Part shown: piece after piece, positions 24,941 through 33,249 of the stretch | How the letters are laid out: each line of letters opens with the position of its first letter | Position numbering within the stretch: position 1 is the stretch's first letter | Assembly (NCBI GenBank): GCA_030266985.1 | Contig: JAJDJB010000002.1 | Coordinates: 32,299-96,298 of the forward strand | Direction: 5' to 3' | DNA: 64,000 nt | From: Synergistaceae bacterium OttesenSCG-928-D05 | GTDB taxonomy: Bacteria > Synergistota > Synergistia > Synergistales > Synergistaceae | Position numbers and translations under genes: made by a program | The notes under the pieces: model-generated | Seen by the model: the letters and a program-made list of their open reading frames with translations, nothing else | The model's database searches: none | What the model was told of the DNA's origin: nothing

Positions 24941-25366
24941 TTAAAGATTTTGGAGGGATTCTTCCGAAAAAACGAGGATGCCGTTTTCTTTGAGCAATTT
25001 TGCCGTGACTCCGTCGCCGTCGATCAGCGTTCCGGAAAAAGTTCCGTCGTAAATTTTTCCGGAACCACAGGAAGGACTGCGGCTTTTTAAAACCGCGTGC
25101 GTGCAGCCGAGCAGTTTTGCGATTTTTAAAACTTCCCGCGCACCTTTTTCAAACGAACGTGTGAATTTATTTCCGTTTTTTGTCATAACTTCGCCGCCGA
25201 CGATTTCGTTTGGCTCGCGCGGCGTGGGCAATCCGCCAAGCTGTTCCGGACAGACGGGGATAAGTTCGTGCGCTGCAGCAAGTGCAGCAACGGCTTCGTT
25301 GTAACAGCCGTCCCCGGAATATCTGCAATGGATTCCAAGCAAACATGCGCTGACAATGATCTTCAT
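24941..25366 (-). CDS. DUF523-family protein
   Basis: 141 residues. The family pattern is clear: MKIIVSACLLGIHCRYSGDG at the N-terminus, PVCPEQLGGLPTPREP in the middle and LKSRSPSCGSGKIYDGTF near residue 100. Conserved cysteines suggest metal or cluster binding. No reaction is known for DUF523. The ORF extends upstream in frame, but the family begins at this Met. Confidence 0.88.
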   Translation of the reverse strand: MKIIVSACLLGIHCRYSGDGCYNEAVAALAAAHELIPVCPEQLGGLPTPREPNEIVGGEVMTKNGNKFTRSFEKGAREVLKIAKLLGCTHAVLKSRSPSCGSGKIYDGTFSGTLIDGDGVTAKLLKENGILVFSEESLQNL

Positions 25367-25551
25367 GACAATCACCCATCTTGTTATATCACAAACCGGC
25401 AAGGCCAAACTTATTGATATAATAAAATGTGTCCAATATGAATGTACGCCGTCGTTTGGAGAAATTTTTCCAACGTGAAAAACGGCGCAATTTTTACCGC
25501 AATGCAATGAACGGATCCTGTTTCGAAATTTTTTTGCGAAAGGGAAGACGA

Positions 25552-25713
25552 ATGAATAAAAAATTTTTGAACGTTGTCTTTGTATGGGCGATTATTTTTG
25601 TGTGGGTGTTTTTGCGCGGCGGGAAAATGAGTCCGCCGGGTTATATGGCAATAACCGCCGCGACGGCAATCACGGGATATTTACTTTATTCGGCTTTTAA
25701 GGGCAAACGATAA
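25552..25713 (+). CDS. Small two-segment membrane protein, 53 residues
   Basis: MNKKFLNVVFVWAIIFVWVF begins a first hydrophobic helix (about residues 5-20), then a short polar loop RGGKMSPPG and a second helix MAITAATAITGYLLY. The ORF runs 41 codons further upstream, but ATG 25552 has a purine-rich AAAGGGAAG site and a normal membrane-protein start. Unrecognised family. It ends two bases before a strong terminator. Confidence 0.55.
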   Translation: MNKKFLNVVFVWAIIFVWVFLRGGKMSPPGYMAITAATAITGYLLYSAFKGKR

Positions 25714-25714
25714 T

Positions 25715-25756
25715 AAAAAATATCGGGGCAAACCAACGTTTGCCCCGATATTTTTT
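25715..25756. terminator. Bidirectional intrinsic terminator
   Basis: AAAAAATATCGGGGCAAAC pairs perfectly with its complement around four bases. A-runs and T-runs on both sides serve the small membrane protein (plus) and the YfcC-type transporter (minus). Confidence 0.92.
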
Positions 25757-25764
25757 ATTTATTT

Positions 25765-27162
25765 TTACCAGCCGATCTGGATCGCAACCGCGATCAAAAC
25801 AGCCTGTGTAAGCAGGATCAGTAGGAAAAGCGGAACGAACCACTTCCACCATTTTTCAAGTTTCACACCTGCAATTCCGCAGATGACCGGAGCAAACGCT
25901 GTCGGCCACAAAATGTTCGATATGCCGTCGCCAAACTGGAAGGCAAGCACGGCAACCTGGCGTGAAATCCCGAGTAGGTCGGAAAGCGGCGCCATAATCG
26001 GCATGCTGGTCGCAGCCTGACCCGATCCGGAGGGGATTAAGAAGTTCAGCAATGTTTGCATGACAAGCATCGCCTCTCCCGCGACCCAGCGCGGAAAGGC
26101 GGCGAGCGGCAGCGACATGCCGTAGACAACCGTGTCGATGATATGCCCTTCCTGAAGTACGATCAGAATTCCGCGCGCGAGACCGATCATCATACAGGCC
26201 ATCGCGATTTCGGAGAAGCCGGATGCCATTTTTTCGGCGATAATGTTCGGCCCCCATCCCATAAGCACCGCGGAAATAACGCCCATGCAGATGAAAACGG
26301 CGCAAAGCTCGGTGAAGTACCAGTGATGGACTTTCGAGCCATACACAACGACCGCGATTCCCGCAGCGAGCGTAAGCAGCACTAATTTTTCGCGAATGCC
26401 GAAGGGATGTTCTTCAAGCGCTTTTTCATCCATCTCGAACTTACTGAAATCCCCGCCATAGACAAGGCTTTTTGTGGGATCCGCCTCAATTTTGAGCGCG
26501 TAACGCATTGTATAAATAGAAGCGACCGTGATCATCGCAATGTGGCAGATGACGCGATATCCTGCGCCGGACATCGGAACAAGCTCAGCGATGCCCTGTG
26601 CCGTTCCGACGGTAAACGGATTCATCGCTGCGCCGCTGTATCCGAGCCCCGCGCCAAGCGCCACGATTGCCATACCGACGATTGCATCGTATCCCATGGC
26701 AATCGAGATGCCGACAAAAATCGGGATAAAGGGCAACGTTTCTTCGAAAAGTCCGATTGTAGAAGAAGCCGCGCCGATGATTGTGATAAAGATCGGTATG
26801 ACCGCCGTACGCGCTTTACCTTTGAATAATTTTAAAAGCCCCGCAACAAGTCCGTTGAACGCACCCGTCGAGATCATGATGCTGATCGACGCATAGGCGA
26901 TAAAGACAAAGAAAACGACGGAGCCGGCGTTGACCATGCCGGTATAGATTGCCTTAATCGCGCCGAACAACCCGACTGGTGTCGACTCAACGGTGTGAAA
27001 TGTTCCGGGGACTACGACCATGCGTCCCGCTTCATTTTTGACCCTGTCGAATTCTCCCGCCGGCAGAACCCAGGACGCCGCCGCACATGCCAAAATGATA
27101 CAGACGATTAATACATATATGTGCGGCATTCTGCTTTTTTTTGCTTTATTTTCTTCTTGCAT
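25765..27162 (-). CDS. YfcC-family (DcuC-superfamily) transporter, copy 1
   Basis: About 465 residues with 12 or more hydrophobic segments. ASWVLPAGEFDRV after the first helix, GMAIVALGAGLGYSGAAMNPFTVGTAQGIA and LIPSGSGQAATSMPIMAPLSDLLGISRQVAVLAFQFGDGISN are characteristic of YfcC. ATG 27162 was preferred to the GTG at 27171. It follows an M20 hydrolase gene after about 40 bases in the same operon. This family probably carries amino acids, peptides or carboxylates; the M20 partner suggests an N-acyl amino acid or dipeptide. Confidence 0.88.
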   Translation of the reverse strand: MQEENKAKKSRMPHIYVLIVCIILACAAASWVLPAGEFDRVKNEAGRMVVVPGTFHTVESTPVGLFGAIKAIYTGMVNAGSVVFFVFIAYASISIMISTGAFNGLVAGLLKLFKGKARTAVIPIFITIIGAASSTIGLFEETLPFIPIFVGISIAMGYDAIVGMAIVALGAGLGYSGAAMNPFTVGTAQGIAELVPMSGAGYRVICHIAMITVASIYTMRYALKIEADPTKSLVYGGDFSKFEMDEKALEEHPFGIREKLVLLTLAAGIAVVVYGSKVHHWYFTELCAVFICMGVISAVLMGWGPNIIAEKMASGFSEIAMACMMIGLARGILIVLQEGHIIDTVVYGMSLPLAAFPRWVAGEAMLVMQTLLNFLIPSGSGQAATSMPIMAPLSDLLGISRQVAVLAFQFGDGISNILWPTAFAPVICGIAGVKLEKWWKWFVPLFLLILLTQAVLIAVAIQIGW

Positions 27163-27200
27163 GAAAACCACCCGATTCTTGAGAAATTTTTATAATTTGA

Positions 27201-28385
27201 TTAAAGCTTTGCGTCTCTGCTGCGAACAAACTCCGATTGAACCTCCTTCCTGAACGCATCGTCGTTTAGCACCCGCAACGCCAAAAGTGCCAGTGTTTCC
27301 GCGCCAGTTTTCATCGCCTCGTGCGCCTGCGGCGTTTTTGTCGCGTCCGCAAATTCTGTCGTATGCCAGACGAACGGTTCGTCTGAAATGCAAATCATCG
27401 GCTGTATAGAAGGGCAGCGGTAACTGACGTTACCAACGTCGGTCGAGCCGGCAGCAGGCGGAACGGCTTCCACTTTCATGCCTTTTTCGGCCAGGATCTG
27501 TGCCACTTCGTCTTCAAGCACACGCACGCGGATCATGTCGGCGAAATCCGCACCAGTTTTTCCCCATGACACCTCGCAGTCGAGCGCCATCGCAGCACCT
27601 TTTGCGCATTTCAGGATAACATCGTCAAGTTTTTCAAGCTTGCGCATCGAATCGGTGCGGAATTCCACGCGTACCTCGGCGCGCTTCGGGATGATGTTCG
27701 GCGCCCGCCCGCCGTCCGTGATGATCGCGTTCACGCGAATATCCGGCGTAAAGCATTCCCGGCGCGCGTCAATCAGGTCAAGAAATTTTCGCGCGGCGGC
27801 AAGGGCAGAATGCCCCTCCCACGGCGCACCCGCAGCGTGGGCTGGTTGACCGTTGAACGTCACGGCATAACTGCGCAGCGAAAGCGCATCCATATCTGGC
27901 TGGCATGCGCCGCCCGCGGCGCAGTGCATCATCGCGACGAGCGCCATATCGTCAAAAACGCCTTTGTCCGCCATGCCGACTTTTGCGCCGTCCTGCTCCT
28001 CCGCAGGCGTGCCAACCACATAGAGCGTGCCCTTAAATTCGTCCTTCAGCTCCGACAGAGCCGCCCCGGCCAGAACGGAAAGCGCGCCGTGCAGATTGTG
28101 CCCGCAGGCGTGTCCGATATCAGGCAAAGCGTCGTATTCGACCAAAAGCGCGACGCTTGGACCTTCGCCATTTTTTATTACCGCGTTAAAGGCCGTCGGG
28201 AACCCAAGATAAGGATATTCGACCGCGAACCCCGCGTTATTCAGAATTTCGACAATCTTTTTGCTCGACTCATATTCGACTCCAGAAAGCTCCGGATGCG
28301 CCCAAAGGTCGTCGCTTAAATTTTTCGCTGTTTCAAAATGACGCGCCACCGCCGCAGTTACTTTTTTTTCAAGATTCTTATCCAT
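27201..28385 (-). CDS. M20-family metallo-amidohydrolase, copy 1 (AbgA/AbgB-like)
   Basis: 394 residues. Zinc ligands of M20 enzymes are seen: LVEYDALPDIGHACGHNLHG (Asp, Cys, His), PAEEQDGAKVGM (Glu) and the late His in EPFVWHTTEFA. The Cys-for-Asp and CGHN pattern is typical of the N-acyl amino acid / p-aminobenzoyl-glutamate amidohydrolase branch. ATG 28385 has an AGGAG site eight bases upstream. It hydrolyses an amide after import by the downstream YfcC protein. Confidence 0.88.
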   Translation of the reverse strand: MDKNLEKKVTAAVARHFETAKNLSDDLWAHPELSGVEYESSKKIVEILNNAGFAVEYPYLGFPTAFNAVIKNGEGPSVALLVEYDALPDIGHACGHNLHGALSVLAGAALSELKDEFKGTLYVVGTPAEEQDGAKVGMADKGVFDDMALVAMMHCAAGGACQPDMDALSLRSYAVTFNGQPAHAAGAPWEGHSALAAARKFLDLIDARRECFTPDIRVNAIITDGGRAPNIIPKRAEVRVEFRTDSMRKLEKLDDVILKCAKGAAMALDCEVSWGKTGADFADMIRVRVLEDEVAQILAEKGMKVEAVPPAAGSTDVGNVSYRCPSIQPMICISDEPFVWHTTEFADATKTPQAHEAMKTGAETLALLALRVLNDDAFRKEVQSEFVRSRDAKL

Positions 28386-28586
28386 CAAAATCACTCCTGC
28401 GTTTTATATTAAAAAAGGAATAAAGAGTTACCAAAACCAGGAAAAACAAAATCATGACCCTGCCGGCGCCATGACCTTGTTTTAATTTTTCACAGAATTA
28501 TTATAGCAGGACTTTATCTGGAACAGATTATTTTCATCAACTGATTCCCCAAACTGCGATAAATCGAATGCTCTTCGTTCCGCATA

Positions 28587-28626
28587 AAAAAGAAACCAGA
28601 TGCATTTTGCACCTGGCTTCTTTTTA
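28587..28626 (-). terminator. Terminator of the tRNA-Arg gene
   Basis: AAGAA-CCAG pairs with CTGG-TTCTT around a 13-base loop with T-runs in both directions. On the minus strand it follows tRNA-Arg directly. Confidence 0.8.
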
Positions 28627-28633
28627 AATATAT

Positions 28634-28710
28634 TGGCGTCCCCGAGACGATTCGAACGTCCGACCCCATGCTTAGGAGGCATGTGCTCTATCCTGCTGAG
28701 CTACGGGGAC
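28634..28710 (-). tRNA. tRNA-Arg (anticodon CCT)
   Basis: On the minus strand GTCCCCG begins the acceptor and pairs with the 3' CGGGGAC. D-arm GCTC-AGC...GAGC, anticodon stem CATGC/GCATG with loop CTCCTAA (anticodon CCT) and T-loop TTCGAAT are complete. Discriminator G and an encoded CCA end follow. It reads AGG. Confidence 0.95.
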
Positions 28711-28875
28711 TTATTGGTTTTTTCTTTTGCACAAAACCCGGTGAAAACGTTTCCACCGCAAAGATTCGCACAGCTAGAGTAGTCTATCACGTATCTTGCT
28801 TTTTTTGCAACTATTCTATCTCCGCGAATTCGTTTCTCCAGAGAATCCCCGATTCTCGCGCGTTTATCTTTGGCG

Positions 28876-29862
28876 TCACAAAGAGAGTTTCAGTTTGTAG
28901 CTTTCCGCAAGCGTGCGGAAATATTCCAGATTTTTTTCGTGGTCCTGATACGCGATGCCCACGAGCACATGGCAGGTGCCATGGTCAAAGAGTATGGTTT
29001 GATACACAAGCACTTCCTGCTCGTTGTCGGTAACGGCCACGATCTCTTTTCCCGACATTTTATCGATCGTCACATCGCGTAGCGATGCGACTTCAAGCTC
29101 ATCGCCAAGCACAATCCCGTTGCATTTTTCCTTCACGAACTCGTCCCGCTTATTCACGGGTGTATAGATGTTATGGATACGCGAGAGCACGAAAAGTGCG
29201 CCGTCTTCGCTTTGCGTCGGCATCATGCCGTCTTTTGAATAAACGATTGCTCCCTGCGACAGTCCGGCGAGCTGGAACGGCGTACCTTCGGTCTCGATTG
29301 TACCGTGCGTTATGGTCGCTCCCTGCGTGTCGTTCAATTCGTTTTCATCCCACCATGCGGATTGCAATATCTCCAGAACTTCCGCTGAACTGCTTTGGTT
29401 TTTCGCCTCATATGCGCCGTTAATCAGCCAACAGTGGTCCTTTCGGTCGATCAAAAGGACCCATTGTCCTTTTATTTTTTCGTCGTCTAAGGGCTGAAAA
29501 ATTTTTAAAAGCAGCGCGGGCTTACCGTTCCAGAGGAACTCGGATCTGGATTTTAGCTCGAGGCCGCGTTCTTTCAGCTTGTTTTCTTCAAATTCAATGC
29601 GAAGAGTGGAAAATGGCGTAGCCAAAGTAGAGGCATCAAGCGTAATGCGCGAACCTTTGTCCATCGCACCCGTCGGCGTTTTGAGAAAACCGCGGTTCCG
29701 TGGCAGCACAACATAGACAGGAAGTTCGAAAATCTTTCTATGCGCCAGTGTTTTGGCGGTAAGGATCGTTTTGATCGTTCCCTCTGACTCCGCGGCACAT
29801 ACCGGCGAGAATGCTGAAAAAAGCAGCAAAAAGAGCGCCCCGATGATCAGTTTCGTTTTCAT
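28876..29862 (-). CDS. Secreted protein of unknown function
   Basis: About 328 residues with a signal peptide (MKTKLIIGALFLLLFSAFS, cleavage after VCAAE). The mature part is soluble, with a mixed pattern and no repeats or catalytic motif I recognise; segments VLLIDRKDHCWLINGAYEAK and VLVYQTILFDHGTCHVLVGIAY look beta-rich. A TTG start 15 bases further upstream (29877) has the better AGGTCGAG site and cannot be excluded. Third gene of a three-gene operon with a TPR membrane protein and a phosphatase. Confidence 0.7.
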   Translation of the reverse strand: MKTKLIIGALFLLLFSAFSPVCAAESEGTIKTILTAKTLAHRKIFELPVYVVLPRNRGFLKTPTGAMDKGSRITLDASTLATPFSTLRIEFEENKLKERGLELKSRSEFLWNGKPALLLKIFQPLDDEKIKGQWVLLIDRKDHCWLINGAYEAKNQSSSAEVLEILQSAWWDENELNDTQGATITHGTIETEGTPFQLAGLSQGAIVYSKDGMMPTQSEDGALFVLSRIHNIYTPVNKRDEFVKEKCNGIVLGDELEVASLRDVTIDKMSGKEIVAVTDNEQEVLVYQTILFDHGTCHVLVGIAYQDHEKNLEYFRTLAESYKLKLSL

Positions 29863-29901
29863 ATTCAGAATCTGCAACTCGACCTAGAACGACTTTAACG
29901 T

Positions 29902-30525
29902 CTAGTCGGGCGTGCGCTCCATGCTTTCTTCTTCGCCGTCCAATGTCGTCGGTTCTTCGATGTCCGGCGATACATCGGGGGAAGCTAGGTCTCCGAAAAG
30001 ATAGGACGGCAAATTCGGAAGATGAGGCGTGATTTTGTCATAAAGACCTTGGAAGAGTCCTTTCATCTTCGTCTTCTGAAGCGCTTCGGAGAGCTGATCT
30101 GCTTGCGCATATGCTTCGTCCGTGCCAATCGCGGTCAATTTTTTTACTTGATCCTCGGCTTTTTCAAACTCACGAAGCCGAACAAAGAGGATGCCGAGGT
30201 TATACTGCACCTTTACGCTGTCCTTTTTTTCCGATTCGATCAGGGAATAATAATGTACCGCACTCTCGTTTTCCTGCAGCCCGAAGTAACTTTCCGCAAT
30301 CCCTTCAAGGATCGCCGCATTGGGGCGCATCGTATATTTATTATATTTTTCCGCATCGCGATAAGTCGCGAGCGCCTGTGTGTAATCTTCGCCGGCCAAA
30401 AGCGTTTCCGCTTTTGTGAGCGATCGGTCCGCAAGAGCGGCCAGTGCAAAATAAGCGGTCGCAGCCAAAAGTGCGAGTACAACGATCACCAGAAGTATAG
30501 TGAAAAATCCTCCGCGACGTTTCAT
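29902..30525 (-). CDS. Membrane-anchored TPR-repeat protein
   Basis: 207 residues. One N-terminal transmembrane segment (about 6-30, FFTILLVIVVLALLAATAYFAL) then three to four TPR-like helix pairs (about 38-150: AETLLAGEDYTQALATYRDAEK, GIAESYFGLQENESAVHYYSL, YNLGILFVRLREFEKAEDQ) and an acidic, Pro-rich tail. TPR domains mediate protein contacts, here probably on the outer side of the inner membrane. No partner is known; the flanking secreted protein is a candidate. Confidence 0.75.
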   Translation of the reverse strand: MKRRGGFFTILLVIVVLALLAATAYFALAALADRSLTKAETLLAGEDYTQALATYRDAEKYNKYTMRPNAAILEGIAESYFGLQENESAVHYYSLIESEKKDSVKVQYNLGILFVRLREFEKAEDQVKKLTAIGTDEAYAQADQLSEALQKTKMKGLFQGLYDKITPHLPNLPSYLFGDLASPDVSPDIEEPTTLDGEEESMERTPD

Positions 30526-30548
30526 GCAATACCACCCCTAATCTCGTT

Positions 30549-31232
30549 TTACCAGAACTTACCCTCAAGCAGTTCCGAGTTCCAATTATACCGCATCAAG
30601 CGTAAGAGCCCGTTTGCGTTATATAAGAGATGCATCCCGCAAAAATCCAACGGATAGAAAAAAAGATCATTCAGCTTGAACGAAAAATAGTGACACATGA
30701 CGGACCAGATAAACGCGGCGTGCGCGACGACCAGAATGTTGCCGGAAGGACTCTCTTCGAGGATCGAAGCGAACGCCGGAACAGAGCGCCGCTGCAAATC
30801 CAAAAAGCTTTCGCCGCCCGGAGGCGGCACCGAATCGAACGACGCGCCTCTTTTTTCGTACAGTTCTTCCCATGTGGTGCGTACTTCGTCGAAACTTTTG
30901 CCCTCCCAGTCACCGAGAAAAATTTCTCTAAGCGAAGGTGTTACATTAAGTTTCGAATCCCGGCCTTCCAGAATGAGCTCTGCTGTCTGCCGCGCACGCG
31001 TCAAATCGCTGCAATAGATACGGTCAAAAGCAACATCGCGCAGTTCGTTTCCCAACTGCCTCGCTCTTGCAACGCCAATCTCCGAAAGCGGATAATCGGT
31101 ATGACCGTAGTAAAGTTTTCCTTCATGCGGAAGTTCCGGTTTCGCATGACGCACAAAAAAGATTTTCTGCGACTTATCGCGCGGCGCACGCGCCTGTTCA
31201 GCGTTCAATTTCAACGGCGACAATCCTTTCAC
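30549..31232 (-). CDS. Histidine phosphatase family protein (phosphoglycerate-mutase-like)
   Basis: 227 residues. The phosphorylated His lies in FFVRHAKPELP (RHA instead of the usual RHG), the second arginine in CSDLTRARQTAE, the catalytic Glu in REIFLGDWEGKSFDE and the second His in ILVVAHAAFIWSV. Related proteins are alpha-ribazole-phosphate phosphatases and small acid phosphatases. The annotated GTG start lacks a good ribosome site; translation may begin at a TTG four codons later behind AAAGGA. Confidence 0.83.
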   Translation of the reverse strand: MKGLSPLKLNAEQARAPRDKSQKIFFVRHAKPELPHEGKLYYGHTDYPLSEIGVARARQLGNELRDVAFDRIYCSDLTRARQTAELILEGRDSKLNVTPSLREIFLGDWEGKSFDEVRTTWEELYEKRGASFDSVPPPGGESFLDLQRRSVPAFASILEESPSGNILVVAHAAFIWSVMCHYFSFKLNDLFFYPLDFCGMHLLYNANGLLRLMRYNWNSELLEGKFW

Positions 31233-31414
31233 CCTGCTAAATCATTTTATGCGCCGGAACCGGATTTTGCCTCCGTATACAACGCAAACTCTTCATATTT
31301 TATCATACAGATTTTCGGCCGATCTTTCATAGATAGCGTTCCCAGCGAATTCTTTTCGTTATGTTTCGACAAATTCCCGCATAGACAACCCCAATAAAAT
31401 TGAATGATGTGCGT

Positions 31415-31449
31415 AAAAGAACCCCCTCGGAAACTCCAAGGGGGCTCTT
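31415..31449 (-). terminator. Intrinsic terminator of the hydrogenase operon
   Basis: AAGAGCCCCCT pairs with AGGGGGTTCTT on the minus strand around an 11-base loop and runs into TTT. It starts about 30 bases after the catalytic-subunit stop. Confidence 0.85.
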
Positions 31450-31477
31450 CGACAGATTTTTCTTTTAGCGCTTAAGG

Positions 31478-33220
31478 TTAAAGCTCGCGCTCCTGCACTC
31501 CGTAATGCGTGTGGAGCAGATGGTGCGACTTTTCGCCAAGCGGCTTGCCGAGCCAGTCTTCGTAAAGTTTCTGGACGTCGGGGTTCATATGCGACTGGCG
31601 AAGCGTTTTCGCCTCGTCTACGCTGTAGAGAGCCGCCATACGCTGCTTGCGAATCTCTTCGTTGACGGGCTGCGGCTGACCGCCGCCGCCGATGCAGCCG
31701 CCAGGGCAGGCCATGATTTCGATGAAGTGATAATCGGCCTCTCCCGCGCGCACTTTATCCATGAGCGTCGCTGCATTTGAAAGCGTGTGCGCAACTGCAA
31801 GCTTGACTGTGGTCGGCGTGCCGCCTACGTTGACCTCTACGCTGGCTTCTTTGATTCCCTGGAGACCACGAACAGGCGTGTACTGCACTCCGGGGAGTTC
31901 CTTGCCTTCGAGAATCGCGTAAACTGTACGAACTGCAGCTTCCATAACGCCGCCGGTCGCGCCGAAGATGACGCCGGCACCGGTCGAAGTACCGAGCGGG
32001 CTGTCGTAATCTTCTTCGGGAAGATCTTTAAATTCGATCCCCATGTTTTTAATCATCCGAGCAAGTTCACGCGTCGTGAGGACCGCGTCAACGTCAGGAA
32101 TACCGGGGTTGCTCTGCAACTGCGGGCGAACGGCTTCCGCCTTCTTCGCTGTGCAAGGCATAATCGAGACGGTGAAGATTTTCTCAACCGGGATCCCCTG
32201 CGTTTCAGGCCAGAAGGTTTTAGAAAGCGCACCGAACATTCCCTGCGGCGATTTCGCCGTGGAAAGGTGCGGGAGCAGATCCGGATACTTCATTTCGATG
32301 AAGTTGATCCAGCCCGGCGAGCAGGAGGTAATCATCGGAAGTACACCGCCGTTTGTAACGCGGTCGAGGAATTCACTGCCTTCTTCCATGATCGTCAGGT
32401 CGGCGGTAAAGTCTGTGTCGAAGACCTTATCGAATCCGAGTTTGCGGAGTGCCGCAACCATTTTACCGGTGACAACCTGTCCGGGCGGCAAGCCAAGCGC
32501 TTCACCAAGCGCAACGCGTACTGCCGGTGCCGTCTGTACGATCACGTATTTATCGGGATTGCCGAGCGCCGCAAAGACTTTTTCGGTGTCATCCTTCTCG
32601 CAGATTGCCGCCGTGGGGCACACTGCCGCACACTGGCCGCAGTACGTGCAGGTAACTTCGTCGAGTCCATAGCTGAAGGCCGGTTCGACGATTGTCGAAA
32701 AACCGCGGTTCACATAACCGTAAACATCCAGGCCCTGGCGCTCGTGGCACGCTCTGATGCAGCGGCCGCAAAGGATACATTTGTTAGGGTCGCGTACGAG
32801 ACTCGGGTTGTTGTCGTCGAGTTCCGCTTTGCGCGTCTCACCCTTAAAGGGGATTTCGCGAATGCCGAGTTCCGCCGCTATCGTCTGCAGTTCGCAGTCC
32901 GTATTCTTCTGACAGAAGAGACAATCCTGCGGGTGGTTTGCCAGTAGCAATTCCACCACTGCTTTACGCGTTTCGCGAATCTTCGGCGTATTCGTGTGGA
33001 CGATCATACCTTCCGCCACAGGATATACACACGCCGCACCCGGCGCACGCGCGCCTTCGATCTCTACCACGCAGACGCGGCAGGCGCCTTCCTTGCTCAG
33101 TTCGGAGTGATAGCAGAGCTGGGGAATGCGGATACCGGCGACTGCTGCCGCTTCGATCACGGTATAGTCGCTGGGTACGGATACTGTTTTGCCGTCTATC
33201 GTAACTTTTACGAGTTCCAT
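31478..33220 (-). CDS. hndD: [FeFe]-hydrogenase catalytic subunit (HndD/HydA type)
   Basis: 580 residues. Domains in order: [2Fe-2S] ferredoxin (1-78, CRVCVVEIEG), His-ligated cluster (HPQDCLFCQKNTDC, about 95-110), two [4Fe-4S] (CILCGRCIRAC, CTYCGQCAAVC, about 145-205), H-cluster domain (210-520) with TSCSPGW, MPCTAKKAEAVRP and ACPGGCIGGGGQP, then the small-subunit-like tail. The L1 motif reads TSCSPGW rather than TSCCPGW, a variant known in multimeric hydrogenases. It makes or takes up H2, using NAD(P)H and probably ferredoxin through HndABC (electron bifurcation). Cytosolic, no Tat signal. Confidence 0.95.
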   Translation of the reverse strand: MELVKVTIDGKTVSVPSDYTVIEAAAVAGIRIPQLCYHSELSKEGACRVCVVEIEGARAPGAACVYPVAEGMIVHTNTPKIRETRKAVVELLLANHPQDCLFCQKNTDCELQTIAAELGIREIPFKGETRKAELDDNNPSLVRDPNKCILCGRCIRACHERQGLDVYGYVNRGFSTIVEPAFSYGLDEVTCTYCGQCAAVCPTAAICEKDDTEKVFAALGNPDKYVIVQTAPAVRVALGEALGLPPGQVVTGKMVAALRKLGFDKVFDTDFTADLTIMEEGSEFLDRVTNGGVLPMITSCSPGWINFIEMKYPDLLPHLSTAKSPQGMFGALSKTFWPETQGIPVEKIFTVSIMPCTAKKAEAVRPQLQSNPGIPDVDAVLTTRELARMIKNMGIEFKDLPEEDYDSPLGTSTGAGVIFGATGGVMEAAVRTVYAILEGKELPGVQYTPVRGLQGIKEASVEVNVGGTPTTVKLAVAHTLSNAATLMDKVRAGEADYHFIEIMACPGGCIGGGGQPQPVNEEIRKQRMAALYSVDEAKTLRQSHMNPDVQKLYEDWLGKPLGEKSHHLLHTHYGVQEREL

Positions 33221-33249
33221 GTCGTATTCTCTCCTTTCCCTACCCTAAA

